Positions 45,148 to 58,270 of a stretch of DNA of 60,862 bases are shown piece after piece. Both the position numbers and the translations under genes were made by a program. How positions within the stretch are numbered: position 1 is the stretch's first letter; every line of letters starts with the position of its first letter. This stretch comes from Paratrimastix pyriformis (taxonomy: Eukaryota; Preaxostyla; Paratrimastigidae). The stretch spans positions 1 through 60,862 of the forward strand of contig JAPMOS010000179.1 of NCBI GenBank assembly GCA_027972325.1, read 5' to 3'. The notes under the pieces were generated by a model. The model did no database searches. It was not told the origin of the DNA and saw nothing but the letters and a program-made list of their open reading frames with translations.

Positions 45148-46967
45148 CGACCTCCGCCGGAGCGAGTGGCGCCCACTGTGCCGGCTGGAGGACGGGACGA
45201 AGATGCCCGAGGCCTGCATCATCGAGGCCAGCGAGCTGGAGGCTTTGAAGAACAAAGCCACGACGGCCACCGAGGCCAGGAAAAAGCCACTAAACCCGGG
45301 TCTGCCCATGGCCTCCTCTGCCACACTGGGTGTGGACACGGGCACTCCCAAAAACACCAAGTCAAACAGCACGGACTACCTCTGGGTTATTCCAAAGTCA
45401 AGACGGCGCAAGAAAACCCACTTTCTGTCCCCAGAATTTTGTCTGCCCTCGGGTCCTCCGTTGGCGCACGCTTTTCGACCAACCTCGTTGGCCTTATCAT
45501 CACAGAGCCCACAACCAACTGGGGTCACAGAAGGCTCATTGGCATTCAATTCGGGTGCAGCCCCTCCTTTTCCTCGCTCCGTGGCGTTGTCTTGCCAAGA
45601 GACACGTTACAATCAACAAGAAGAAAAGGTGAAGGGTCTGCTGCTCACCAACTCGCACCGCACAATGCTGAAATACTCGATACTCATCAGTCTTTGGTCC
45701 GGGAAGCCAGTCCTTGTGGTGTTCCACTCGGCACAACCGTGGCTAAACTGGAAACAACTTCTGCACCAGTTCCACCGGCACCGGACGTATCAGCACCGGT
45801 GATCACACCCTCGCAGGCGTCGTCGCCAGCACTCGGAGAGGCAGTCTGTATGAGCCCTACCGCACAGTCACTCTCACACTCAGAGCAGGACAAGGCAACA
45901 AAGCCCGTGGGGCAGTCGGGGCGGGCCTGGGGGTCCAGTCCAGGCTCTGACGGGTCGATGGAGGAACATCACCCAGGGAGACTCGCGGCATGGGAACACT
46001 ACCCACCGGAACCCTCCGCGCGAGGACATTACCCCAGGTGAGGCAGGCACTCACCGGAGAGACCCCCGAAGAGGGGCAGCACACGGTGCTGACGGAAGGA
46101 CATGCGGAGGCGATCTCGTCGGGCAAACCTGAAACCCTCATGGAGGTCTGCGAGGTTGGGGACTCGGAACAGCAACTCACACCCCAGGTTAGCGTCGTCA
46201 CCTCAGCGGGGCGAGCGTCACCCAAGGAGGTCCCGAACGTGGGGGCTACACAGAGACCGGCGAGAAGGATCCGCCGACCTTGGGCGAGGGGTTTGTGAAC
46301 CCGAGACGGACCGATACACTCAGAGGCGGTCACACTCCCCAATGCGGGGACACGCGGGGAGGTCTGCGAGGCAGGGTCCCGGAAACACCCACTCACACGT
46401 TCCGCTAGCGTTGGCGGTGAAGCTCATGCACCTCAGTGGCGGAGGCAGCGACTCGCGTCCCCACCACCCCCTCCGGTACGGGTGCGGGGGTGGGGGGGAA
46501 CCAGGCGCCCTGGGGGTGGCGCCGATAAAAGTAACCCCCAAAACGGCCAGATCAAATGGCAGGGCAAGACCTACCTGGCCCGGGAGTGGGACCAGAGCAA
46601 GGGAGGGCGGCAGCAGTCTGTCCAGCACACCTGCACCACCCGTCATGCACTCCCTCACCTCTACGCCCCGTCTTGTCCCCACTCTCCCCCCACAACCCCG
46701 TCACGGGACCGGAGGAGGGTGCCAAGTCCCGGGAGGGCAGGCACCCAACTCGGGAACCCACTCACCCCCCACCCCTCAGGGGAAACTCTGCCTCACCCCA
46801 TAACACGGCCCAAGGGGGCTCAGCTCGGGGGGGAGGGACAGTCCCAACCCCTGGGGGGGAGGGACCCCTTCCTTCTCGGACTGGACCCTCAATGGGACCG
46901 GGAGCAGGCCAAACTGCGGCTGCTGGCACAGCACCCACCTCGGGGACCACTGGCAGGCAGGCTTCAC

Positions 46968-47708
46968 CATGAGTGGCCACCCTCTATCACCGGAAGGCAA
47001 ACTGGTGAAACAAGTCGTCACCGGCATCGGGAAGGACAAACCGGCTGGGGGCAAAGACCTCGGTCCGATCTGGGACCTAGCAGACCTCTTGAAATTGCTC
47101 GAGGGGGAGTGGGCCGACAATGCGACCCTTGACCAAAACCGGCTCATTGGTAAAGTCGCCAGCTTGTTGGAGATCGCGGGGTTGAGGGTCATGGACACGA
47201 CCTCGATCTCATTTTCCGACTCACGCTTTGAGTTCGGCCAGCCGGGGTGTGAGCACTCCGTTCGGCTGAAGGTGTGTCCGAAGGAGACACACAACACCAA
47301 GATTCGATGGGTCCAGGTGGTCGGGGCTCCCGACAACCCACTGTGCCTACACTGCGCCATGAAACAGTGGCTGACCAAGCGGCCGACGGAACCAGCGGTT
47401 GCGGGTCAGGCAGTGTCGGACACCTTCTTTGTCTTTCCACGGGATAATTCAGTGAAGTGCAGGGTGGGCAAAGCCATCTCGGCAGACTGGATCCGGAACT
47501 GCGTGCGTTCGACGATGACGGTGGCAGGCATTCCCCTGCAGTGGGGTGCCCATTCAATTCGCTCAGCCGCCCCGTCGAAAGCCGCTGCACTGGGCATTCC
47601 ATTGCCACAGATTCTGACCAGGTTTCGTTGGAGCTCCAGGTCCAGCACCTACCAAATGCACTATGGTCGCACAGTGGAAGGAGTCACGGATCGCTTCGAC
47701 GAGGCACT
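46968..47708 (+). pseudogene. DIRS-I recombinase catalytic part (copy B)
   Basis: Joined directly after pre-RT sequence, this carries the Arg, H-x-x-R and Tyr-containing part of the recombinase (GLRVMD, AHSIRSAAPSK, TYQMHYGR) but not its N-terminal part or stop region. Confidence 0.7.
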
Positions 47709-47775
47709 GCACCACCAGTGAGTGCCTTACGCCTCATTGATCCAGACCTGCGGAAGGCGGCGACTCAACGGGACA

Positions 47776-50700
47776 TTCTCCTTCACGAGTTCGGAGAACG
47801 AGGGACAGCCTTCGTGGGATAGCCCCAAACAAACCCAAACCAAGAAAGAGTGAACACTTGCACAGCAAGCACGCAAAAACGGCACTGACATCCAAAAATT
47901 TATCAAAAAGAATTTGACATGTCATGTCAGTGCCGCAGTCGACTTGTCCTTTTGCGCAATAAGCAAATCGCAACGCATCTTTTATTCCCGGGTTTTCGGG
48001 TTTCTATGCTTTTTCAAGAATTTTCGAATAGTTACTCGAGAGCTCTGAAGACCTTGCATTTTGTTTCGTCGAGTTGGGTTGACTTTTGGAATGATCTAAG
48101 AGATGTCGGCCAACGTGCCGCTCCTTTGGCGCTCTGAAAGTGCTGGCCTTATTTCAATTGATTTTTCAAGGCCGCCTTGTCACTTTTCAACCCCTGCCTT
48201 GTAGCCTTGAACGACTGATCTCATTGATCAACTCATCGCGTCTCTCTCTTCCCACCTCCTCGTGGGTCGCCGCGTTTTACTTTGTGAGGGTTACAGGCCC
48301 TTTTGCCGGCCTCTCAACTCTCCCGGACGGACTGGAGAAGAATCACCTGGAATCTCAGAATCTGGGTCCTCCTTTCCGGGTCTGTGGCGTCACAATAGCA
48401 CTCGCTTTCTCTTTTGTTTTTACAAACCAAAACGGAAGGAAACAAAACTTCCAAACAAAGATCAGAAAAACCAAAACGGAAAAGCAAAGAAAGATAGTCT
48501 TTATTCCGTTTTCGTGACCGTCCTGCGTGCAACTTTGAACTGGCTGAGCTCGTTGGGCTTGGGCCAATTTGCGCCATCCTCCGCAAAGACTTTCGGTTGG
48601 GGTATCACCCCAGTTTCCTTTGGAATGGCACTGTTCGTTGGTGCCTGGTCACCGTGACATGCACTGGAATACTCATTGCTTCGGGACGAAGGATGCCTGC
48701 TTGAGGTGTCGGTTCAGTTTCAAAGCAACCTTGATACATACGTTCACTGACAGACCCACCAGACCACCACGTCACGTTTTGAGCGAATCAGTTTGATACT
48801 CTGCTCATTCGGCCCCACGGGGCTCGTTCGACACGCCAGCAACCTCTGTTGTACAGTCTGTTTAATTCCTTTGAAGGAATTTATTCACTGGTCGATTTGA
48901 CTTTGCGGTTGAAAGGGCTGACGAATCAGTTCGATACTCTGTTCGTTCGACCCCATGGTGCTCGTTTGGCACAACAACAAACTTTTCATACAGTCTGTTC
49001 AATTCCTTTGAAGGAATTTCATCACCAGTGTCATTTGACAGGCGGCTTAGAGGATCTCGGAAATGCTGGTGGTCTCTCTTCTGGCCATGTCTCAGACTCT
49101 GCGGAGCCACTCAGTCTGTCGAAACACCTGGTTGGCAAATATTTCAGGCCAAAATCCTTCATGGGTTTTCAGGATCGAACAATGAGATGAATGGAATGCT
49201 GGGTCAACGGTTATCCGGCGAGGGACGCCCGTGCACTCGCTCTGGGCCCACGTCAGTGGATGACCTCCGCTATCAGCGTTTAGTCCACGTGTGACTCTGA
49301 AATTCGCACGATTACTGGTCACGCGCGCAACTCATTCGCGCTCAAGTTCTTCTCAAGCCGGTCTTCCATCTGGGGTTGATTGACCTGGTCGCTCGGGAGG
49401 AGAATATAGCGAACACTCCGAGTCACTTCTGAACAATCGACCAGTTGTCTTGTGGGTCTGCACTTGGCATCTTCACGTCGCCCTCTTCATTCCGTGGCCA
49501 TTCTTTGTGCCAGAGGGCAAACCTCCCACTTCGAACCTCTCACTTCGCCAGAACGTTTGGCTTCGACCATCTTCGCGTGGCCGTGTTGTCGCGGAGCCCA
49601 TGTTGTCGCGGGGCAAGGCAGGAGGTCCCATGTCCACCACGCACCGTTCGACCAGGGAGCCGACTCATGGCCCTGATGATCTGCGGGCACACAGGCGCGC
49701 ACGTTCCTGCGGCACAACTCGCAGGATTTTACAACAACGCACACTGCGAGCTTCTCCCTCTTCAACACACACTGGCGGTTGCAAGAGAGGAGCTTCATCT
49801 ATTTTGGGCGCGCACCAGGGGAGCAGCCAACTCCCCGGTTTCGGATCGGAGACACGATGACTCGGTCCGGACTCCATGTCCCACATGGAACCATGGCGGT
49901 CGCCACACCACGTTTCAGAGGTCTTATACTCTTTCGGAACCGAGGGAAACACCCCCCGTTGCTCTTTCACACGAAATACGTTTAGGAGGGAAGCATCGTG
50001 TGCTCGACATGCCTGGGCCACCACCCGCGCGGGACCGGGTGAGCATGACGTTCCCCCTGGGGGGGGGGGGAAGGGCCTGATCTAACAGATGTCCCCCAAG
50101 AGGAGGAGACGTGTTCTAGGGAACGGGTCTGTCTTTCCTCAAGTCCAGGATCGCGAGCTTCCAGGACACACACATAGGCCCCACTGTCGAGTTCTCTACT
50201 TCGACCATGCACACCAGGGTTGTCCACCCCTCGTGACGGGGTCTGCATCTGGCCTGGGGACTGGCTCCCCCTTTGCAAAAATGTGAGCGGTCAGGTACCC
50301 GACACACGTGAAGGAGAATGGAACGTGTGACGGAGTGCCTCGTTACAAAGTCTGGCTTCGTGAAAGAGCCCTTCCCTGACTCTGGGTGCGTAGAGACGAG
50401 CGTGAGGTCATCGCAGTTGTCCTCTTCTCCTGGCCCATTGGACCCACAACACCCGACGGGAGTGTCCCTGGTACCGTTCCTCCCGGGGGACAACATCGGG
50501 ACAAGAGTCATGCTCACCGCGGACCCCACCAGAAAGGCTCCCATGACCCACGGGCTGCTCAACAACTCCTCAGTTGCCCAAGCCCAAGATCGTGAGCGTC
50601 CTGAACTCACGTTGGCTCTTCTGTGGCCAGGGCATCCATGCTGAAAGGGGCGAGTGCCCCACTTCGGCCATGCACATCGGGGTCTCGTTGCGGGGTTCTT

Positions 50701-51240
50701 CGCGCGGATTGGGGACTGCCTGCTCCTTTGCAAAATGTGAGCGTCGGGTCAACGAACGCACGTCCTCGTCCCCTACACCCGATCGATGAGACTGACACAC
50801 TGGCGGCCGTTCCCTTTGGGACCCCCATTGGGGGCACGGGAGGAGAGCGCCCCAGGGGTCCGGCAGCTCTGAAGTGGGGCCCCAAATGAAGGTGGTGCAG
50901 CCGCAGCTTCCACCCGGCGAAGGGTGGTGGGACTAGGCGCCAGCGGCCGAGGGCGCTCTACAAATACTCCGTTCAACTCTCAGCCTGGGCACGAGACGTC
51001 GGGCAAGCTTGACGGGAGCAGAGAGGAAAGTCTGTCGTCGCATCCTCTCTCCGCCCTCTTGGGTGAAACACCACTCGTGATCTCTGCGCACTCTCCCTCC
51101 TCCGAGTGCGTGCCCTCAGCACCCACGTACACCTTCCAGTCCCTGCCCATCACTCCGGCTCATCCCATCCCCACCTCCGAGGGCCATGATGGGGCGGCTC
51201 CGTCCCGGGAGGGCGAGCATCCCTGTCTTGGACCCATCAC
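47776..51240 (+). mobile_element. outer DIRS-N element, left segment
   Basis: It starts with the left terminus TTCTCCTTCACGAG and left repeat (about 47821-47950), matching the inverted fragment 33402-36098. It ends at ...GGACCCATCAC, where the inner DIRS-N element is inserted; the outer element resumes at 58296. Open frames such as 49445-50080 are not supported as genes. The interior contains approximate repeats (compare 50160-50290 with 50640-50740). Confidence 0.78.
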
Positions 51241-51286
51241 TTCTCCTTCACGAGTTCGGAGAACGAGGGACAGCCTTCGTGGGATA

Positions 51287-51419
51287 GCCCCAAACAAACC
51301 CAAACCAAGAAAGAGTGAACACTTGCACAGCAAGCACGCAAAACGGCACTGACATCCAAAAATTTTATCAAAAGAATTTGACATGTCATGTCAGTGCCGG
51401 CAGTCGACTCGTCCTTTTG
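51287..51419 (+). repeat. DIRS-N left inverted terminal repeat
   Basis: It begins CCCCAAACAAACCC and contains ACGCAAAACGGCACTGA, the 12-bp inverted arms CGGCACTGACAT / ATGTCAGTGCCG, and the palindrome TGACATGTCA. Inverted copy at 58141-58270. Confidence 0.85.
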
Positions 51420-52964
51420 CGCACTAAGCAAATCGCAACGCAATCCTTTATCCCGGAGTTCTCTATTTTCTCGGTCCTCTCGGACTCATTTTTCATAGCT
51501 TATTGGGAACTCTGAAGTCAAAGAAAACTGCATCATTATTGTCCTCGGGAGCGGGGGTTGGATGATCGACCTCATCTGTTTTGACAATGTCGCTTTCAAG
51601 CTTCAACGAGCTCTGGAAAAGATCTGCGCTCTTCTTGGGAACGGTGGGCGGTGCCCTTTGGCTCACGCGCACTCGCTTCCGCGCCAGTTCGGTGGTGCAT
51701 TATCGCGACCTCCCGCTCATGTATCGGTTGGCACTCGGGGTTTCTTCGGGGGTCCCCCCGTAGTTATTATCCTCGGGCTTTTCGTCGTTTGCCGGCTGAA
51801 ACGGACTTGTGACCCGCTGGGTCTTATGAGGTGATTGGAGAATGATCGGAGGCCCTGGCCTCCCACCAACCCTCTCGGGTCTGTGTTGATCCCTGGTATT
51901 TGCTCTTCCAGAAGAGACAGACGTGAAAAACTCTGTTCCTTGTTCTCAAATGAACGAAAACAAACAAAAACCAGCACGAAGAAAGAACAAACATTACCGT
52001 TTTTTATACAGACGGCTTGCAGCTTTGAACGTGCTGGTTTGAACTTGGGTCCTGATTTCACACCCGAGGACACGTCTGGTGAAATGCAGTACTGTGGCTG
52101 CAGTTTTGTATTCGATTTCTTCGAACGGCTGCTCGTTTTCACGGGCGCTTCACTCCAGCGCTGCATGCGAGAAATTCTCATTGCGAGGGCTCCGATGAGG
52201 CGTCTCTTTGAGGTCTTTGATTGGTTTAACACAAAGACGACACGTTCTGGCGTAGCGCAAGTCTTTGGATTTGCGTTCGCCCCTCATTTGGACCTCATTT
52301 TGAGTCTCATTCTCTGGCAGTCCTTCACCCTTTCAACCAAACGCTTCGTCTTGTGTGAGCTGGACACTGTTATTTTAGTGCGGTCTTTCAAAGCGGGTTT
52401 GCCAAGCACTGCACTCATTCTCGGACGCTCGAAATGCTCATTCTTCTTTAGTTCCGCTTCTTTCGCCCAACTCCCCCCTTTTTTCCTTGGAAACCATGCG
52501 GGTCCCCTCTTTTTCGGCGGACTATTTTGCAAAGTCTGGGTCTTGGGTCTCGCTCATTCTGGAATGCTCTCGGCTTGAAGATGACTGAAAGAAAACTCCT
52601 GCGAGTCGGGTTCGAGGGCCCTCAATAACGGCCGGGCCACTTGAAGAAGTTTGGTCAGTCCGCACTTCACTCATAATCTCGGAATGCTCATTCTCCGACA
52701 GCTCGAAGTTCTCTCCCGCACCCGTTCGGGCGCACCTTGGGCACTCATCGGCCATGAGCGGACGACAAGTACCGTCGGTCGCCTTCAGGTCATTCAACTG
52801 GAAATTCTCGCAAGGGGTACATTTTGAACCACTGTGGAACTCGGACGTGGTCTGCACAAGAGGCGGGGCATCGCCACTCACCACTCAGTTTTTGCCTTCG
52901 GTCACTGTGTTCAGCCCGAAACGCGCGCCCCGGACCCACAGGGATTTGCCAGGGGACCATCGGG

Positions 52965-53105
52965 CATGGCGCACCGCGGACATGGCGCACCGCGGGCATG
53001 ACGCACCGCGGACATGACGCACCGCGGGCATGACGCACCGCGGACATGACGCACCGCGGGCATGACGCACCGCGGGCATGACGCACCGCGGACAGGACGC
53101 GCCGC
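52965..53105 (+). repeat. 16-bp minisatellite, about 8-9 units
   Basis: Same unit as at 19495-19721 but fewer copies, showing that the tract expands or contracts between DIRS-N copies. Confidence 0.85.
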
Positions 53106-55319
53106 AGCACGCACCACCCTTCGGCGTGTGACTGACCAGGGGGTGGGGAAGTTCCGCACCTCGGGCATTGCGCCTCTCTGGCACTGCACCTGGCTCTGCA
53201 TTGCATCTCTCGGTCATTGCGCCTCTCGGGCATTACGCCTCTGAAGGAGAATGAAACTCTGGATGATATTCCGGGTGGCGCATTCCCTTGGCCCGGATAT
53301 ATTGGTCACTTTCGCGGGACAACGCGCACTCGAGTCTGAGGAGAACACGTTGACCACCCTCACAGACTCGGAAGGCTTCTCTTCCGATCGCTCTGGCACA
53401 ACCCGCCGGGTTCCCATCCGGGTTTGAACTGCGTGATGGGTTGCTCAAGGCGCGCGGGAGTGGCTTGCTCGCGTGGTCTTGGTGACAGACCACTCAGATA
53501 CTGTGGAGAGGAGCCTCTGCAAGTCAGCACCTGGGCCACGGTCCGACAACATTTTTTCAGCTCCACATCCGCTGACAGTTCAGGCTCATTCCCAGGTGGC
53601 AAGTCGCGGGGCGGGAGCTTCCCCCAGGCACCCACCAGGTTACGCTGAATGCGGTTATCTTCCTTTTGGACATGGCACACGGCTTGAACTCTCTCATTGA
53701 CAATGTGCTCGTGCGTCATGCGCGCCGATTGCAAGCATGAGCGTCATGGGACGCCCGCCCTCGTCACATCGAGTTGGGGCGAGCTCAAAATTGGGATCAC
53801 CGGTCATCGCCCAACAGCCGGAGTACTACTACACAGCCCCCGTCGTGGGAGACCCGGAGGCACGGGACTCGCGCCCCATCGGGGACAGACTCACTCGCCC
53901 TGGAGGCCATGAGTGAAGGTCCCCTGATTCAGCACAGTTCCTCAGCATTGAACGCATGATGCCTCCGCCGGACGGGGAAGCATGCCCTCATGGGTTTCTT
54001 GAACAAGGGCTCACTCTCCCCCGAGTCCCCAACGGTTGTCAAGTCCCGGGGGATGCACTTTCCCGCATTGTACCGTTCATGCGGAAGGGGTTCACTTCCT
54101 TTGACCATCGCGCACGGAGGGAGCGTTACAACCTCGCGACCCTGCACATGGTGGATCCACGGGCTGACCACCTTGGGTCGAGCTCACATTGGCCATCCAG
54201 TCTCCCCGGGCACCCCACAAACAGCCGTACCGGCCGAGAAATACCCCGTCAACTTTCAGGCGCGACAGGGGGGCCGACTGCCTTGGCAGCAGCAGAGGGA
54301 AAGTCCGTCGGAATGTTCTCTCTCCTTCCTCATTGTGTGACACACCAGTCGCAGCACCCATGTGCACCTTCCTGTCCCTGCCCATCACTCCGTCTCATCC
54401 CATCCCCTGCTCCAAGGGACATGATGGGGGGGCTCCGTCCCGGGAGGGCGAGCACCCCTGTCTTGGACCCATCACGATCACTCCTGCTTGGGGTCACTCT
54501 GTCCATTCATAAACGAGACTGAGGGCTACTGTGCACTTGACCGCGGTGCCCACAGCGAGGTGGCATTATTCCATCGAATTTCTGCTCCACTGGGGAGCTG
54601 CCCGTAGTAGAGAGTTCACACCTCACACACGGACACTCATTACCAAGAGCATTTGGTTTGGCGAACATGTGCTTGTCTGCGCCCACACCGGGCACGGATG
54701 CTCACACAGACCACTCTCACTGGGTCAGAAACAACAACAGACTGCGAGACTATACCCCGGGAGAGGACATGCTCTTCGGCGTCAGGAACAGGCGCTCATA
54801 CTTATGCACCCACGGGTCTCACACACTGGGATCGAGGCACCAGCAAAGCTGGCGGTCAGGTCAGAAACAACTTTGGGACTTCGGCACTGCTAGGTGTAGA
54901 GAATGGAGATAGTTCACTGACCGCCAGCAAGCTTAATAGTTTTCACTTCTTTCCTCAGTGGGTGCTCGTCTGATATCATGTGCGCTGTCACACCCACACC
55001 TGAGGGTGGGTCTGTGCTTGCCTATGACCGTCACCCCAATACTGGGACCTTGGCAGACTTGCACCGCTGGCTTTCTCATGAGGGCGATCCGTTGTATATC
55101 CGAATGCCCTATGCCAATGGGTGTATATATCCACAGGGGTATGTTTACCCACTCATGCCTCCGCGGCCACAATGAAGGGCGGTGCCGCGAGTGTGTCTTT
55201 GCACTCATCAGCCAGTGCGTGTTCACGGGCACACCCACACTGTTACCCGGTGGGGGTGTCCTTGAGGGCGGCCTTGCTGGCCTATGGTGCACTGCTACGG
55301 CAGCACCAAGAGTTGGTGC

Positions 55320-56160
55320 TTTTCTGGGGCGGGCTTGTGTGCTCATCATGTCCTTGGATCTGTCCTGGCAGACCATCGTCTGGGGCGGGCCTGAGTGCGC
55401 CCAGCATGCCCCCCTGGATGCACTCTCACGCCAGTAGCATTATCACAGCACCATCACCACCACACGCTCCATCAGTTTGACGTTTTCTCGGGGCGAAACC
55501 TGTGTGCGCATCGGGTCCTGGTACACCAGGACATCCGTTTGATGCGTCTGGGGTCGGACCTGGGTGTGCACTCTCACACACCAACAGCATCATCAGTACC
55601 ACCAGTGCGGTGATTTTTCAGGGCGGGCCTGTGTGCTCATCATGCCCTTGGATGGGTCCTGGCACCAGGACATCTGTTTGAGGCGTCTGGGGGCGGACCT
55701 GAGTGTGCCCCCCCATAAGCCCTGGTGTGCACTCTCACACACCAACAGCATCATCAGTACCACCAGTGCGGTGAATTTTCAGGGCGGGCCTGTGTGCTCA
55801 TCATGCCCTTGAATGCGTCCTGGCACACCAGGACAGCTGCTTGATGCGTCTCAGGGCGGGCCTGAGTGTGCCCACATGCCCCTGGTGTACATTCTCACAC
55901 CAGCAGCAGCATCACGCCGACACCATCACACAGCACCACTGGAGTGGTGTTTTCAGGGCGGGCCTGTGTGCTCATCATGCCCTTGAATGCGTCCTGGCAT
56001 ACCAGGACAGCTGCGTGATGCTTCTGGGGGCGGGCCTGTGTGCCTCACATGCCTCCCTGGCGTTCACTCTCACACCAGCAGCGGCATCACACCAGCACCT
56101 TCAGATCGGAACCACCACACCAGCACCATCATCGTGGGGTTTTGCTGGGGGCGGTGTGAG
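55320..56160 (+). repeat. about 165-bp tandem repeat in DIRS-N cargo
   Basis: GGGCGGGCCTGTGTGCTCATCATG recurs near 55328, 55618, 55783 and 55954 with a diverged unit near 55482 (first 20 bases are the most constant). Each unit also has a half-unit with CACTCTCACACCAGCAGC. The same array, with about three to four units, lies at 59090-59700 in the outer element. Confidence 0.75.
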
Positions 56161-56444
56161 GCTGTTCATGCCTGCATTCGCATCGACTGATGCCTTTTCC
56201 AGGCGGGCTGTGCCTCTCTGCCGGAAGCAACGGCAGCACTCGGCACCTTTCGGGGCGACCCCGGCACATGCGGGGGGACACTGTGGAGTGGGTATGTCTC
56301 ACCTGTTTAATGCTCCTTCTGGTGTGCTGCCCCTCCGGCACGCGCACTCCCAACACCCGGATGGGCATGGGTAGAGTCGGCTCATCGGCCGAGAGGAGCT
56401 TGGTGTCGAGTTAAGAGGTGGGGAAAGCTATTCCTTTGGTATGG

Positions 56445-56570
56445 TGTTCACTCTTTCTTGGTTTGGGTTTGTTTGGGGCTATCCCACGAAGGCTGTCCCT
56501 CGTTCTCCGAACTCGTGAAGGAGAATGGTGGGATAGCCGAGTAATCTCTTCCCCAAACAAACCCAAACCA
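56445..56570 (+). repeat. DIRS-N internal complementary region (inner element)
   Basis: GGTTTGGGTTTGTTTGGGG, then the complement of the left terminus (…CTCGTGAAGGAGAA), one T, the complement of the right terminus (GGTGGGATAGCCGAG…), then the inverted arm. This equals the complement of a right-end/left-end circle junction. Confidence 0.85.
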
Positions 56571-56901
56571 AGACAAGTCTCCCACCCACCTCCCTGCCTG
56601 ATGAGTGGCACTGGGTTTGTTTGTTTCTGCTTTCCCCGCGAACTCTCGACAGCTGCACGTCAACGTGTACCCACAGACAGTGAATGATGGTGGGCATTTT
56701 GTCTTCACGGCGCTGTCTCACTACGTGCTGCCTTGGCGTTACTGTTGCCTTTTCATCCACACGATCTGATTGACAAGTCAGTTGGCCTGCCTCGTGGGAG
56801 AGGCAATGTGTGGCTGGGTTTCAAGCTTGTTAGATTCCCTTTGACAACAGTGTGGGGGGCCTTATCGGGGCCGTTTTGCCCTTAAGTCACCACCCTTCAT
56901 T

Positions 56902-56955
56902 CGTGTGTGTGTGTGTGTGTGTGTGTGTGATACTTCCCGGCTTACGCGGAGTCCC
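56902..56955 (-). mobile_element. 54-bp 5'-truncated CA-LINE 3' end
   Basis: On the minus strand GGACTC, then GCGTAAGCCGGGAAGTATC and a (CA)n tail match the CA-LINE 3' terminus. It is flanked by CCCTTCATT at 56893-56901 and 56956-56964. The outer DIRS-N copy shows the empty site at about 60430. It is a minimal retrotransposition product, younger than the DIRS-N copy it occupies. Confidence 0.85.
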
Positions 56956-56989
56956 CCCTTCATTCACCCTCATTCAACCTCGTCAGATG

Positions 56990-58140
56990 TGATTAGGTAA
57001 TCATGGTGGGGTGAGTGAGGTGTGGTTATTCACCCCAGGTACTTTGCTTGCAGCTTATGGGTTATGGGTTCATCCTGCTCGTTGTGCTCTTGTAGGACAC
57101 CCAGCATGCACCTTCATAGCGGTGTGGGAGTTGTCTTTCCCCTGGTCTGCTATGAATAGACAACAGCTCGAGGGACTTCATCGTGGTGCGGGGTGTTGTC
57201 TTTCACCACCGTTTTGTTGGCAACAGCCATGTGGCTTTATCGTGGTCGTGGTGGACACCATACCTCCTCCTCGTTCATATGGGGTGGGGTTTTTCTTTCA
57301 CTGCCGTCTGTTTTGATTTGACGACAGCTCATGTGATTTCATCGTGGTCGTTGTCCCCGTGAACCACCCCCGACCACTCCACCACACACCTCCCTCTCGC
57401 GGGAGGGATATTGGTTGAGCACTCTGAAGTGGCGATCGATACGTCACCTTTTGTGCTCTCTCTCCCTTCGGGTTTGGCTTTTTGGTGGGGGGCTTGTTCT
57501 TTTACAGAACTTGACGCCCACACGGCAAGGGTGCCTCCACCTCTTCATCGGCGTCGGTCGGCGACTGGTGACGAAGAGGCCGCGAGCACGGGGTCGGAGA
57601 ACCCTCCTGGGATCTGCGAGGCAAGGTGCCTGTCGCGGCTCCGTCGTGCTCTGCGTTTTTCTCGACGCGTGCCTTTGGCCCGCGCCATGCCGGACAACGA
57701 GTCCTCTCGCTGTTTTGTCCGATCTTCTTATTTTATGCGGGGAGTCCGACCCGTTGAGGGAAGGACTCCCTAAGGAGGGTGCCGGGTACGGGAAGACTCG
57801 GTACCTTCGGGGCCTTTGCAGGTTTCGCCCCTCCTTTTATTTGTGGCTTCTCCTCTCCCACCTGTTTTTTGTTGACCGGTTACAGCGGTGCGTCGGGGTT
57901 TTCTCCAGCCTCCTCTTTCCCTGACTAGACGTGCACCCCCCGGGGCGGGTCGCGACCCGCTTGAGGAGATGTTTGGGGTTCGCATGGTTGATCATGAATC
58001 TCTCTTCTTCGTTTTCTTTGAAACCTTCGGGAGCTGTGACTCCCAGCTGGATTGTTTACTGCGTTGCGCGGTACTGACTCCCTTCCCACCTTACTCTGCG
58101 TCGGTGGCTGGCGTGTCGTCGTCCGAATGGGCTTATGCTT
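56990..58140 (+). other. DIRS-N region between ICR and right repeat
   Basis: No protein is recognised. The most gene-like frame is 57411-57773 (about 120 codons, arginine/alanine rich) and is not supported by family similarity. At 57820-57930 TTTCGCCCCTCC and TTTTCTCCAGCCTCCTC parallel DIRS-I at about 2745-2820, suggesting a shared ancestral 3' segment. Short repeats of GTGTTGTCTTTCACC type recur. Confidence 0.5.
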
Positions 58141-58270
58141 AAAGGACGAGTCGACTGCCGGCACTGACATGACATGTCAAATTCTTTTGATAAAATTTTT
58201 GGATGTCAGTGCCGTTTTGCGTGCTTGCTGTGCAAGTGTTCACTCTTTCTTGGTTTGGGTTTGTTTGGGG
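58141..58270 (+). repeat. DIRS-N right inverted terminal repeat
   Basis: Inverse of 51287-51419, followed by the right terminal arm AAGAGATTACTCGGCTATCC and CACCA ending at 58295. Confidence 0.85.

Larger units (their letters stand above)
44220..47775 (+). mobile_element. DIRS-I copy B, rearranged
   Basis: It begins with the DIRS-I left terminus directly abutting copy C in opposite orientation. It has the left repeat (44269-44381), the gag-like region and pre-RT region without the SCA insertion, then recombinase sequence, then a short piece of gag-like sequence before a DIRS-N left end at 47776. Most of the polymerase and the right end are absent. It is a rearranged fossil and provides the empty site for SCA copy 2. 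Confidence 0.8.

Noticed and set aside
49445-50080. About 211-codon frame also present inverted at 33784-34422
   Set aside because: The sharing reflects duplicated DIRS-N DNA; no domain, and neighbouring frames are equally open.
55841-56374. 177-codon Ala/His-rich frame
   Set aside because: A product of the 165-bp tandem array; the repeat is not framed for coding.
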